Below are positions 26,422 to 35,081 of a DNA stretch of 64,000 nucleotides, one piece after another (the first letter of the stretch is position 1; the number at the start of each line of letters is the position of its first letter). The position numbers were made by a program, and so were the translations under genes. The stretch covers positions 1 to 64,000 of the forward strand of contig NZ_CABUOD010000015.1 of NCBI RefSeq assembly GCF_902493135.1, written 5' to 3'. This DNA comes from an uncultured Parabacteroides sp. Its GTDB lineage: Bacteria > Bacteroidota > Bacteroidia > Bacteroidales > Tannerellaceae. A model generated the notes under the pieces. That model was not told where the DNA came from. It did not search any database and worked only from the letters and a program-made list of their open reading frames with translations.

Positions 26422-26990
26422 CCTCCGCATCCGCATCCACCTTCGTGTTTGTGGTCGCCGCAATCGCTTCCGCAATCTTCGCATCCGCAATCACATCCAC
26501 CTGCCGGAGCAGAAAGGGCTGCGATTTCTTCAGCTGTCGGTTCGTGTACATCGATGACTTCACCGTTGAAATGCAGTGTTTCGCCTGCCAACGGATGGTT
26601 GAAGTCCATAACGACTACATCTTCTTTTACTTCTACTACAGTACCGTTCATGCGGTTACCGTTCGAGTCCATCATCGGGATCGTGTTGTCTTCTTTGACC
26701 ATTTCCGAGTCGAACTTGCCGTCTACCTCGAAAATATTCTTCGGAAGATCCAGTACGTGTTCCTCCACATACTCGCCGTATGCATCAGCCGGAGCTATAG
26801 AGAAGTTAAATTTGTCGCCTACTTCCAGTCCTTTCAGAGCGTCTTCAAAAGCGGGGAGCATAGCGCCTGTACCAAAGATGAATTTCAGAGGTGTTTCGGC
26901 TGTTGCTCTTTCCATCAATTCGCGTTCTTCGCCTTCGCCTACGTTCAGATCGTAAGTAACTGCAACGAACTTATTTGCTGTAATTTTCAT
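26412..26990 (-). CDS. SlyD-like FKBP-type peptidyl-prolyl isomerase
   Basis: 192 residues. An FKBP domain with an inserted flap (IF) domain as in Sly[41 protein letters not shown], then [23 protein letters not shown] and [20 protein letters not shown]. The C-terminal ~27 residues are a metal-binding tail rich in Cys, Gly and His ([20 protein letters not shown] type), which in SlyD binds Ni2+ and other metals. The role is folding of Pro-containing proteins and metal delivery. Start 26990 ([13 protein letters not shown]) chosen by homology. aroC follows with a 10-bp overlap. Confidence 0.92.
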   Translation of the reverse strand: MKITANKFVAVTYDLNVGEGEERELMERATAETPLKFIFGTGAMLPAFEDALKGLEVGDKFNFSIAPADAYGEYVEEHVLDLPKNIFEVDGKFDSEMVKEDNTIPMMDSNGNRMNGTVVEVKEDVVVMDFNHPLAGETLHFNGEVIDVHEPTAEEIAALSAPAGGCDCGCEDCGSDCGDHKHEGGCGCGGCK

Positions 26991-27064
26991 TTGTAATTGT
27001 ATTTGTGATAAATAAAACGATGACAAATCTACGCATAATTTCCGACTTGTCTGCTTGGAAACCG

Positions 27065-28240
27065 TTATTTCTTGTCTATAACTTTCTTTAAAGTGTCTAA
27101 AGCCGAAGACAGGACGGAACGCGGACAACCGATGTTCAAACGCATATATCCTTCACCTCCGGGGCCGAACATGCTTCCGTCATTCAGCAATAAGCCGGCT
27201 TTATCCTGGAACAAGCTCACCAGTTCAGGCTGGCTTAGTTTCAAGTCACGGCAATCCAGCCATATGAGGAAAGAGGCCTGTGGTGGATAGACTTTGATCT
27301 TAGGGAGTTTGGATTTGCAATATTCATCTACGAAACGCACATTTTCCGTGATATACATCCGCATCTGTTGCAACCATTCGGCTCCGTATGTGTAAGCTGC
27401 TTCTGTTGCCGTATAGGCAAAGATCGTTCCGGCATTGAATTCTCCCGCTTCCATGAAGGAATAGAATTTTTCGCGTATTTCCGCATTAGGAATGATCGAA
27501 TAGGAGGTAACGATTCCGGCAATATTGAAGGTCTTGCTCGGAGCCATGAAAGTAATACTGCAATCGGCCGCTGTTTCTGAAACAGTCGCAAACGGATGAT
27601 GCGTATATTGCGGATAAGCCATCTCCGCATGGATTTCATCGGAGATAACGAGTATATCGTGTCTGGCGCAAACCTCTGCCAGTTTGGCCAGCGTGTCTTT
27701 TCCCCAGACGATTCCCCCAGGATTATGAGGATTGCAAAGGATCAGAACTTTGCAATGCTCATCGATAACCGATTCAAGATTCTCGAAATCCATCTCATAA
27801 GCGCCGTCTACCATTTTAAGCGGATTGTAAACAACCTCACGGTGCATGCTTTCCGGGACAATACGGAAAGGGTGGTAAACCGGTGGCTGGATAATGACTT
27901 TGTCGCCCGGTTGTGTGAAGCATTGCAAAACGAAACCGATTCCCTTTACGATGCCTGGGATGTAACTAAGCCATTCGCGGCGGATTTTCCAGTTATGTTT
28001 ATAATGTACCCATTCGATGATGCTGTTATAATAAGAATCCGAATCGAATGTGTACCCGAAAATCTCATGCTCCAGGCGCTTCTTGATTGCGTTGACAATA
28101 AAGTCCGGTGTCCGGAAATCCATGTCGGCTACCCAAAGGGGGGTAAGGTTCTCATTCCCGAAACGTTCTTTCAGGTTATCGAACTTGACACAGTTCGTCC
28201 CCCTGCGCTCGATGATTTCGTCAAAGTTGTATTGTTTCAT
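27065..28240 (-). CDS. MalY/PatB-type PLP-dependent C-S lyase
   Basis: 391 residues of the fold-type I aminotransferase family, MalY/PatB branch (cystathionine beta-lyase activity in characterised members). Visible are the N-terminal NFDEIIERRGTNCVKFD, the PLP-phosphate region, the substrate-side NPHNPGGIVW, SDEIHAEM, and the PLP lysine in MAPSKTFNIAGIVTS. It cleaves cystathionine to homocysteine or acts as a cysteine desulfhydrase; the choice cannot be made from sequence. Divergent from the ilv operon with a 415-bp gap before the ilv leader peptide, so it is not part of that operon. Confidence 0.9.
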   Translation of the reverse strand: MKQYNFDEIIERRGTNCVKFDNLKERFGNENLTPLWVADMDFRTPDFIVNAIKKRLEHEIFGYTFDSDSYYNSIIEWVHYKHNWKIRREWLSYIPGIVKGIGFVLQCFTQPGDKVIIQPPVYHPFRIVPESMHREVVYNPLKMVDGAYEMDFENLESVIDEHCKVLILCNPHNPGGIVWGKDTLAKLAEVCARHDILVISDEIHAEMAYPQYTHHPFATVSETAADCSITFMAPSKTFNIAGIVTSYSIIPNAEIREKFYSFMEAGEFNAGTIFAYTATEAAYTYGAEWLQQMRMYITENVRFVDEYCKSKLPKIKVYPPQASFLIWLDCRDLKLSQPELVSLFQDKAGLLLNDGSMFGPGGEGYMRLNIGCPRSVLSSALDTLKKVIDKK

Positions 28241-28591
28241 TTGTATATAAGTTCTGAATTGACAGGGGTCAAAGATACTATTAAAAAATATTACCCTTGC
28301 GGGAAATTTGAAATAAATGGGCTGGAAAACTAAAATTCATGCGCTACTGTTTCGATTTGGACCAGCGGGTAATTAAGGAAACCGTACAATAAGTAGGCAT
28401 ATGACAATAAGTGTACCCGTTTTCGGGATTCGGGAGATGATATATGCTATTATAAAAGATGTGCGATTTTCCATTTAAGCTGTATGGTGAAAACAAGGCT
28501 GGTGTCGCTTGCTGAAAGTGTTAAACTGCAAGCCCATCTTGTTTCTTTGCTTGAGAAATGTAAGATAAATTGATATTTTTCTTTTAATTTC
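28241..28591. other. Gap between the PatB-type gene and the ilv promoter
   Basis: About 350 bp without a plausible ORF on either strand. A weak dyad (AACAAG near 28492 with CTTGTT near 28540) is the only structure I see. It presumably carries the promoter of the divergent lyase gene and any upstream regulatory sites for ilv. Confidence 0.4.
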
Positions 28592-28622
28592 TTTGACGGT
28601 ATGAATTATTGTTCTACATTTG
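28592..28622 (+). promoter_or_regulatory. ilv operon promoter (TTTG, 19 nt, TACATTTG)
   Basis: TTTG at 28592-28595 and TACATTTG at 28615-28622 are separated by 19 nt, an excellent match to the Bacteroides -33/-7 consensus. Transcription would start a few bases downstream, about 30 nt before the leader peptide. The bases TTTGCAGCGT that end the -7 box and follow it recur exactly at the leu promoter (36381-36390). Confidence 0.75.
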
Positions 28623-28655
28623 CAGCGTCAAATAAAAATAAAGACGTAAGAAAAG

Positions 28656-28715
28656 ATGATGAACAACGTATTGCATATTATTCTCGTGGTGGTCCTTCTA
28701 ATCATTAGCAGGTAA
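28656..28715 (+). CDS. ilv operon leader peptide
   Basis: A 19-codon ORF encoding MMNNVLHIILVVVLLIISR, ending TAA at 28713-28715. Twelve of its residues are Val, Leu or Ile, in an unbroken run of ten (IILVVVLLII). This is the expected design of a leader peptide that senses charging of branched-chain tRNAs, as in the E. coli ilv leaders. It lies 30 nt after the predicted start site and just before an antiterminator/terminator pair, and 150 bp before ilvD. A start at the second ATG (28659) would give 18 residues. Confidence 0.85.
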   Translation: MMNNVLHIILVVVLLIISR

Positions 28716-28797
28716 GGAGAAAGGTGTGTAAGAAGTTGTGAAGTCGTATAAAGATATTTCTTAAGCCTTTCTCCATATAGAGAAGGGCTTTTTTAAT
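28716..28797 (+). promoter_or_regulatory. ilv attenuator: antiterminator segment and intrinsic terminator
   Basis: The terminator is AAGCCTTTCTC (28763-28773), a 6-nt loop, GAGAAGGGCTT (28780-28790) and six Ts. GGAGAAAGG at 28716-28724, starting right after the leader stop codon, is perfectly complementary to CCTTTCTCC at 28766-28774, the 5' arm of the terminator. A ribosome that ends translation at the stop would cover 28716-28724 and free the terminator. A ribosome stalled in the Val/Leu/Ile run would leave it open to pair and block termination. Mechanism is inferred; the complementarity is seen directly. Confidence 0.85.
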
Positions 28798-28864
28798 ATA
28801 TGATAATGTAAGAAAATAAACAGAGGGGCGGTTTGTGGGCCGTCCGAAAATAACAAATGATATG

Positions 28865-30700
28865 ATGAAGAATCCGTTAAGAAGTTCATACAGTACAGAG
28901 GGCAGGCGCATGGCCGGAGCCCGTGCTTTGTGGCGTGCCAACGGCCTGAAAGAAGAGCAGTTCGGCAAACCGATTATAGCGATTGTGAATTCGTTTACCC
29001 AGTTTGTGCCCGGTCATGTCCATTTGCATGAGATCGGACAACAGGTAAAGGCGGAGATCGAAAAGTTAGGTTGTTTTGCCGCCGAGTTCAATACGATTGC
29101 GATCGACGACGGTATCGCGATGGGACATGACGGAATGCTCTATTCGCTCCCTTCACGTGATATTATTGCGGACAGTGTCGAGTATATGGTAAATGCCCAC
29201 AAAGCCGATGCGATGGTCTGCATCAGCAATTGCGACAAGATCACGCCGGGGATGCTGATGGCGTCCATGCGGCTCAATATCCCGACGATCTTTGTTTCCG
29301 GCGGCCCGATGGAAGCCGGTGAACTGGCGGGGCGGCATCTGGATTTGATCGATGCCATGATCGAATCGGCCGACACTTCAGTCAGCGATGAACGGATCGC
29401 ACAGGTGGAACGGAATGCCTGTCCGGGATGCGGTTGCTGTTCCGGTATGTTCACGGCCAACTCGATGAACTGCCTGAACGAAGCGATCGGGCTGGCTCTT
29501 CCGGGCAACGGGACGATCGTCGCTACGCACGCAAATCGTACGCAACTGTTCCGCGATGCTGCCCGGCAGATTGTGGAAAATGCCTATAAATACTATCGCG
29601 ACGGTGATGAGTCGGTTCTTCCCCGTAGTATCGCCACCCGCCAGGCTTTCCTGAATGCCATGTCATTGGATATCGCGATGGGCGGTTCTACGAACACAGT
29701 CCTCCATCTGTTGGCTATTGCTCAGGAAGCGGAAGCGGACTTCACGATGGACGATATCGATATGCTTTCCCGCAAGACTCCTTGCCTTTGCAAGGTAGCT
29801 CCCAACACGCACACCTATCATGTCCAGGATGTAAACCGTGCCGGCGGCATCATGGGGATTATGAACGAATTGCTGAAAGGCGGCCTGGTAGACGGAAGTG
29901 TAAAGCGTGTGGACGGTATGACGCTTGCCGAAGCCGTTGATAAATTTGCAATCACCTCCCCGAATGTGACGGACGAGGCTGTCAGGAAATACAAGAGCGC
30001 TCCCGCCCGTCGTTTCAGTATCCGGATGGGATCGCAGGAAACCTACTATAAGGAACTGGATGCCGACCGTGCCGCCGGATGTATCCGTGACATCGAACAT
30101 GCTTATTCCAAAGACGGCGGCTTGGCCGTCCTGAAAGGGAATATCGCACTGGACGGATGCGTGGTCAAGACGGCCGGTGTGGATGAAAGTATCTGGAAGT
30201 TTGCCGGCCCTGCAAAAGTATTCGATTCACAGGATGCGGCTTGCGAAGGCATCCTCGGCGGAAAAGTGGTTTCGGGCGATGTGGTTGTGATCACACACGA
30301 AGGACCGAAAGGCGGTCCGGGCATGCAGGAAATGCTTTATCCCACTTCCTATATAAAGAGCCGCCATTTAGGCAAGGAGTGTGCGCTGATTACGGACGGT
30401 CGTTTCAGCGGCGGTACTTCCGGCCTTTCCATCGGACATATCTCTCCCGAAGCGGCGGCAGGTGGAGCGATCGGTTTGGTGAAAGACGGCGATATAATCG
30501 AGATCGATATCCCCGAACGTACGATTAATGTGAAGGTCAGCGATGCTGAACTGGCAGAGCGCCGTAAAGCGGAAGAAGCCCGCGGCACGAAAGCCTTTAC
30601 GCCTCCTCACCGTGAACGGGTCGTTTCGAAAGCTTTGAGAGCCTATGGCAAGATGGTTAGCTCGGCCGATAAGGGAGGAGTGAGAGTAGTAGAAGATTAA
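28865..30700 (+). CDS. ilvD: Dihydroxy-acid dehydratase
   Basis: 611-residue iron-sulfur enzyme that dehydrates 2,3-dihydroxy-isovalerate and 2,3-dihydroxy-3-methylvalerate to the 2-oxo acids. Cluster cysteines are in [12 protein letters not shown] and [18 protein letters not shown]; other signatures are [43 protein letters not shown] and [20 protein letters not shown]. The start [20 protein letters not shown] at 28865 is favoured (an ATG directly before it at 28862 is equally possible). First structural gene of the ilv operon, with ilvB 23 bp after it, and controlled by the upstream attenuator. Confidence 0.97.
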   Translation: MKNPLRSSYSTEGRRMAGARALWRANGLKEEQFGKPIIAIVNSFTQFVPGHVHLHEIGQQVKAEIEKLGCFAAEFNTIAIDDGIAMGHDGMLYSLPSRDIIADSVEYMVNAHKADAMVCISNCDKITPGMLMASMRLNIPTIFVSGGPMEAGELAGRHLDLIDAMIESADTSVSDERIAQVERNACPGCGCCSGMFTANSMNCLNEAIGLALPGNGTIVATHANRTQLFRDAARQIVENAYKYYRDGDESVLPRSIATRQAFLNAMSLDIAMGGSTNTVLHLLAIAQEAEADFTMDDIDMLSRKTPCLCKVAPNTHTYHVQDVNRAGGIMGIMNELLKGGLVDGSVKRVDGMTLAEAVDKFAITSPNVTDEAVRKYKSAPARRFSIRMGSQETYYKELDADRAAGCIRDIEHAYSKDGGLAVLKGNIALDGCVVKTAGVDESIWKFAGPAKVFDSQDAACEGILGGKVVSGDVVVITHEGPKGGPGMQEMLYPTSYIKSRHLGKECALITDGRFSGGTSGLSIGHISPEAAAGGAIGLVKDGDIIEIDIPERTINVKVSDAELAERRKAEEARGTKAFTPPHRERVVSKALRAYGKMVSSADKGGVRVVED

Positions 30701-30723
30701 ACACAAGACTAAAATAAAGAGAT

Positions 30724-32424
30724 ATGGAGAAACATAAGATAACCGGTTCGGAGGCTTTGCTGAAGTCACTGATAGCTGAAGGGGTGGATACGATCTTCGG
30801 TTATCCCGGCGGACAGGCGATCCCTATTTACGATAGTTTGTACGATTACAGGGATAAATTGAAACATGTTTTGGTGCGTCACGAACAAGGGGCGACGCAT
30901 GCTGCACAGGGGTATGCCCGTGTATCCGGCAAAGTAGGGGTGACATTGGTGACTTCAGGACCCGGCGCGACGAATACCATTACCGGCATCGCCGATGCGC
31001 TGATGGACAGTACGCCGATGGTGGTCATTGCCGGCCAGGTTCCTTCTCCATTGCTCGGAACCGACGCTTTCCAGGAAGTCGATGTGATCGGCATTACGCA
31101 ACCGATCACTAAATGGGCCTACCAGATCCGTAAACCGGAAGAGATTGCGTGGGCTGTTTCACGTGCTTTCTATATCGCTTCTACCGGACGTCCGGGACCT
31201 GTCGTGCTCGATTTGGCAAAGGATGCCCAAGTCGGATGGGTGGATTATGAATATAAGAAAGTGGATTTTGTCCGCAGCTACCAACCGGAACCGGATATTA
31301 ACCAGGACCGGATCAGGACAGCCGCCGCATTGATCAATAAAGCGGAGAAACCTTTCTGCCTGGTCGGACAAGGTGTCCTGCTGGGAGGTGCCGAAGAAGA
31401 GTTGAAAGCGTTTCTGATGAAGAATGACATTCCTGCCGGTTCGACCGTTCTCGGCTTGTCGGCGTTGCCTTCCGATTTCCCTTTGAATAAAGGTATGCTG
31501 GGTATGCATGGTAATGTCGGGCCAAACAGGAAGACTAACGAATGCGACGTGCTGATCGCTATCGGTATGCGTTTCGACGACCGTGTCACAGGCGACTTGA
31601 AGACATATGCCAAGCAGGCGAAAGTGATCCATCTCGATATCGATAATTCGGAGATCGGGAAAAATGTACCGGTCGACGTGAAGGTGCTCGGAAACGCCAA
31701 GCATACCATCCCGATGATAACCGCCTTGCTGGATGAACGGAAGCGTCCGGAGTGGAATGCCGAGTTCGAGCCGGATGCGCAGGAAGAATATGAAAAGGTG
31801 ATCGACAAGGAATTGTGTCCGGCAAGCGGGCCGCTGAAAATGGGCGAAGTCGTCCGGAAAGTGTCCGAGGCGACCGGCAACGATGCCGTCCTGGTGACGG
31901 ATGTCGGACAGAACCAGATGATGGGAGTCCGCTATTTCAAATATAAACGTACTCGCAGCGTGGTTACTTCGGGCGGTCTGGGGACGATGGGCTTTGGCCT
32001 TCCGGCCGCTATGGGTGCCAAGTTCGGTGCGCCCGACCGTACGGTCTGCTTCTTTACCGGCGACGGCGGGATGCAGATGACGATCCAAGAGTTGGGAACC
32101 ATCATGCAGGAAAAACTGGACGTGAAAATCATTATCCTCAATAATAATTTCTTGGGGATGGTACGCCAGTGGCAGGAGCTGTTCTTCCACGAGCGCTATT
32201 CGAATACGATCATGGAGAACCCCGATTTCGTTGCGATTGCGAAAGCATACGGTATTGCCAGCCGCGCTGTGGAAAAACGGGAGGAACTGGATGAGGCGAT
32301 CGCCGAGATGTTGAACCATGACGGGGCGTATGTGCTGGTTGCCAACGTGGAAGCGTGCGGCATGGTATATCCGATGGTTCCTGCCGGAGGAAGCGTGACA
32401 AACATGATATTAGGTGATAAGTAA
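30724..32424 (+). CDS. ilvB: Acetolactate synthase large (catalytic) subunit
   Basis: 566-residue ThDP- and FAD-dependent enzyme that condenses pyruvate with pyruvate or 2-oxobutyrate. The catalytic glutamate is E54 in VRHEQGATHAAQGYAR; the ThDP/Mg motif begins GDGGMQMTIQELGT near residue 446 and ends in LNNNFLGMVRQW. The three-domain layout (PYR, central FAD, PP) and length are normal. It sits between ilvD and ilvN, with ilvN starting 12 bp after its stop, as expected for a stoichiometric catalytic-regulatory pair. Confidence 0.97.
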   Translation: MEKHKITGSEALLKSLIAEGVDTIFGYPGGQAIPIYDSLYDYRDKLKHVLVRHEQGATHAAQGYARVSGKVGVTLVTSGPGATNTITGIADALMDSTPMVVIAGQVPSPLLGTDAFQEVDVIGITQPITKWAYQIRKPEEIAWAVSRAFYIASTGRPGPVVLDLAKDAQVGWVDYEYKKVDFVRSYQPEPDINQDRIRTAAALINKAEKPFCLVGQGVLLGGAEEELKAFLMKNDIPAGSTVLGLSALPSDFPLNKGMLGMHGNVGPNRKTNECDVLIAIGMRFDDRVTGDLKTYAKQAKVIHLDIDNSEIGKNVPVDVKVLGNAKHTIPMITALLDERKRPEWNAEFEPDAQEEYEKVIDKELCPASGPLKMGEVVRKVSEATGNDAVLVTDVGQNQMMGVRYFKYKRTRSVVTSGGLGTMGFGLPAAMGAKFGAPDRTVCFFTGDGGMQMTIQELGTIMQEKLDVKIIILNNNFLGMVRQWQELFFHERYSNTIMENPDFVAIAKAYGIASRAVEKREELDEAIAEMLNHDGAYVLVANVEACGMVYPMVPAGGSVTNMILGDK

Positions 32425-32436
32425 GGAGGTGATGCT

Positions 32437-33000
32437 ATGACAACAAAAAAATTATATACCGTTATTATCTTTTCGGAGAATACAGTAGGTCTTCTGAACC
32501 AGATTACGATTATCTTTACGCGCCGGCAGTTGAACATCGAGACGCTTTCCGTTTCACCTTCCGCCATACAAGGCATACACAAGTTCACGATCACGACATT
32601 TGCCGATGAAGACATGATTGACAAGGTCGTGAAGCAGATCGACAAGCGGGTGGATATCCTGAAGGCTTATTACAATACGGATGAAGATCTGGTTTTCCAG
32701 GAGATCGCCCTTTATAAGTTGAGTACCGAACTGTTCATCAAGATGGGGACGGTCGAGGATCTGATCCGTAAATATAACGCCCGTATTCTCGAAATGAACG
32801 AAACGTGTGTCGTTCTCGAAAAGAGCGGGCATTACGATGAAACGCAAGCCCTCTTCAAAGAGTTGAGCGAGACGATCGGTGTCTTGCAGTTCATTCGTTC
32901 AGGTCGCGTTGCGATCACAAAAAGCCGTGTCGAACGTCTGAGCGACATGCTGGCCGAAATGGAACGCAAATTGCAGGAAAAACAAAACAGACAACAATAA
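32437..33000 (+). CDS. ilvN: Acetolactate synthase small (regulatory) subunit
   Basis: 187 residues. An N-terminal ACT domain (YTVIIFSENTVGLLNQITII, RRQLNIETLSVSPS) that binds valine for feedback control, followed by the C-terminal domain typical of longer small subunits. Translation begins with MTTKKLYTV after a good GGAGGTGAT Shine-Dalgarno at 32425-32433, one of the few strong ones in this window. It pairs with IlvB. The thioesterase gene follows 43 bp later, after a perfect palindrome at 33008-33023 (GCGGTTCGCGAACCGC). Confidence 0.95.
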   Translation: MTTKKLYTVIIFSENTVGLLNQITIIFTRRQLNIETLSVSPSAIQGIHKFTITTFADEDMIDKVVKQIDKRVDILKAYYNTDEDLVFQEIALYKLSTELFIKMGTVEDLIRKYNARILEMNETCVVLEKSGHYDETQALFKELSETIGVLQFIRSGRVAITKSRVERLSDMLAEMERKLQEKQNRQQ

Positions 33001-33007
33001 CGTGCGG

Positions 33008-33023
33008 GCGGTTCGCGAACCGC
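33008..33023. repeat. 16-bp perfect palindrome between ilvN and the thioesterase gene
   Basis: GCGGTTCGCGAACCGC is fully self-complementary, immediately after the ilvN stop. It can form a compact hairpin in the ilv mRNA without a U-run, which would suit mRNA stability or processing rather than termination. Confidence 0.6.
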
Positions 33024-33043
33024 TCCGACAAAAGCATAGAATT

Positions 33044-33775
33044 ATGGACAAAAACAAAGTAGGAGAATTTCATTTCGTCACGGAACCGTACCTGTTGGAT
33101 TTCCGTGGACGCGTGACGATCCCGATGATCGGGAACTACCTGATACATGTCGCATCCGCCCATGCCGCCGAACGCGGGTTCGGTTTCAACGATATGTCGG
33201 AACGGCATACTGCCTGGGTGCTTTCCCGCCTGGCAATCGAAATGATCGAATATCCTGCCATGTCCGAGCCCATAACTCTGTATACCTGGGTGGATGAAGT
33301 CGGCCGACTCTTTACCAGCCGTTGTTTCGAGCTGGTGGATGCTGGCGGTAAGACATTCGGCTATGCCCGCTCTATCTGGGCGGCCATCGATGTGGAAACA
33401 CGCCGGCCGACCCTGCTGGATGTCGCCGGGCTGAGCGCTTATGTCACGGATCGTCCCTGCCCGATCGAGAAGCCGGGAAAGATTGCGGCAGTGGAGAATG
33501 ACACGGAAGGAATCCCCTATGTCATTAAGTACAGCGATCTCGACATCAACGGCCACCTGAATAGCATCAAGTATATGGAACATCTCTTGGATCTGTTCGA
33601 TCTGAACCTGTTCAAGACGAAAGATATCAAACGTTTCGAAATCGCCTACCAGTCCGAGGGCAAATATGGGATGGAGCTCATGTTGCACAAGAAGGAGGCG
33701 GATGCCGGAAAATACGATATGGCGATCTGTAACGAAGGCAAAGCGATCTGTCGTGCCGCCGTTACATGGCGTTGA
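33044..33775 (+). CDS. Acyl-ACP thioesterase (FatA/FatB family)
   Basis: 243 residues with two hot-dog folds. The N-terminal half has HAAERGFGFNDM and WVLSRLAIEMIEYP; the C-terminal half carries the catalytic DLDINGHLNSIKYMEHLLD, the DxNxHxN motif of plant-type and bacterial acyl-ACP thioesterases. It releases free fatty acids from acyl-ACP. ATG 33044 is used because it starts MDKNKVGEFHFVTEPYL, at the conserved N terminus. It sits within the ilv operon between ilvN and ilvC, an arrangement I recall in other Bacteroidales. A role with branched-chain acyl chains, made from ilv pathway oxo-acids, is inference. Confidence 0.88.
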   Translation: MDKNKVGEFHFVTEPYLLDFRGRVTIPMIGNYLIHVASAHAAERGFGFNDMSERHTAWVLSRLAIEMIEYPAMSEPITLYTWVDEVGRLFTSRCFELVDAGGKTFGYARSIWAAIDVETRRPTLLDVAGLSAYVTDRPCPIEKPGKIAAVENDTEGIPYVIKYSDLDINGHLNSIKYMEHLLDLFDLNLFKTKDIKRFEIAYQSEGKYGMELMLHKKEADAGKYDMAICNEGKAICRAAVTWR

Positions 33776-33827
33776 ACAAACAAAGAATTATTTTATTAAC
33801 ACACATTACATTTAATAGTAAAAGAAA

Positions 33828-34871
33828 ATGGCAGTAATGAATTTTGGCGGTGTTGACGAGAACGTAGTAACCCGCGAAGAATTTCCGTTGGAAAAGGCAA
33901 GAGAAGTATTGAAAGATGAAGTGATCGCAGTTATCGGTTACGGCGTTCAGGGTCCTGGACAGAGCTTGAACTTGCGTGACAACGGTTTCAACGTTATCGT
34001 AGGACAGCGTCCCGGCAAGACGTATGACAAGGCCGTAGCCGACGGTTGGGTTCCGGGTGAAACATTGTTCGGTATCGAAGAAGCTTGCGAAAAAGCAACC
34101 ATCATACAGGTCCTGCTTTCCGACGCCGCCCAGATCGAATGCTGGCCGCGTATCAAGAAATATCTGACTCCGGGCAAGGCGCTGTATTTCTCTCACGGCT
34201 TTGCTATCACCTACAAGGAACGTACCAATATCATCCCTCCAGCTGATGTCGACGTGATCCTGATCGCACCGAAGGGTTCCGGTACTTCTTTGCGCCGCAT
34301 GTTCCTGCAAGGACGTGGCCTGAACTCCAGCTATGCAATCTTCCAGGATGCGACAGGCAAAGCTTGGGACCGTGTGATCGCTTTGGGTATCGGCGTGGGT
34401 TCCGGTTATCTGTTCGAAACGACATTCAAGAAGGAAGTTTATTCCGACCTGACCGGCGAACGTGGCACTTTGATGGGAGCTATCCAGGGCTTGCTGTTGG
34501 CCCAATACGAGACACTGCGTGAAAACGGCCACGAACCATCTGAAGCTTTTAATGAAACGGTCGAAGAACTGACGCAGTCTTTGATGCCGCTGTTTGCAGA
34601 AAATGGAATGGACTGGATGTATGCAAACTGCTCTACGACTGCACAGCGTGGCGCTTTGGACTGGATGGGCCCGTTCCACGATGCCGTCAAGCCTGTATTT
34701 GAGAAATTATATCGTGAGGTCGCCTGTGGCAACGAAGCGCAGCGTTCTATCGATACGAACAGCAAACCGGATTATCGCGAAGGCTTGGAAAAAGAACTGG
34801 CAGCATTGCGCGAAAGCGAAATGTGGCGTGCAGGTGCGGTTGTCCGCAAATTGCGCCCGGAAAATAATTGA
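33828..34871 (+). CDS. ilvC: Ketol-acid reductoisomerase, fungal-like type
   Basis: 347-residue NADPH-dependent enzyme that isomerises and reduces acetolactate and acetohydroxybutyrate. The nucleotide-binding loop is VIGYGVQGPGQSLNLRDNG. The metal-binding helices include EVYSDLTGERGTLMGAIQGL and ENGHEPSEAFNETVEE. The C terminus ends NSKPDYREGLEKEL and VRKLRPEN, which closely resembles the yeast Ilv5 end as I remember it. Last gene of the ilv operon, followed by a strong terminator at 34912. No insert of the E. coli class II type is present, so it is a short class I enzyme. Confidence 0.96.
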   Translation: MAVMNFGGVDENVVTREEFPLEKAREVLKDEVIAVIGYGVQGPGQSLNLRDNGFNVIVGQRPGKTYDKAVADGWVPGETLFGIEEACEKATIIQVLLSDAAQIECWPRIKKYLTPGKALYFSHGFAITYKERTNIIPPADVDVILIAPKGSGTSLRRMFLQGRGLNSSYAIFQDATGKAWDRVIALGIGVGSGYLFETTFKKEVYSDLTGERGTLMGAIQGLLLAQYETLRENGHEPSEAFNETVEELTQSLMPLFAENGMDWMYANCSTTAQRGALDWMGPFHDAVKPVFEKLYREVACGNEAQRSIDTNSKPDYREGLEKELAALRESEMWRAGAVVRKLRPENN

Positions 34872-34911
34872 TAGGTAAAAAAGGAAAGTAGCGCTTTCTG
34901 GATAATTTTAG

Positions 34912-34978
34912 ACACGGATATATAAGGCTATAGGGATGAAAACCATTCTTGCCTTGTATATCCGTGTTTGTTTTTTTA
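34912..34978 (+). terminator. Intrinsic terminator after ilvC
   Basis: ACACGGATATATAAGGC (34912-34928) pairs with GCCTTGTATATCCGTGT (34951-34967) with one wobble, then TTGTTTTTTT. It marks the end of the ilv transcript. Confidence 0.88.
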
Positions 34979-34999
34979 CTACTTTTGGACGGGTTACAT

Positions 35000-35032
35000 C
35001 TATAAACACTGATTTTAGTCAAGTGTTTATAG
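35000..35032. promoter_or_regulatory. 11-bp inverted repeat upstream of the metallophosphoesterase gene
   Basis: CTATAAACACT (35000-35010) and AGTGTTTATAG (35022-35032) are perfect complements around 11 nt, 50 bp before the start codon. It could be an operator or part of a leader hairpin. No U-run follows. Confidence 0.5.
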
Positions 35033-35081
35033 GCTGGAAGCGGTATTTTCGTAGCCTGAATAACTTAAATAGTTTTATATC

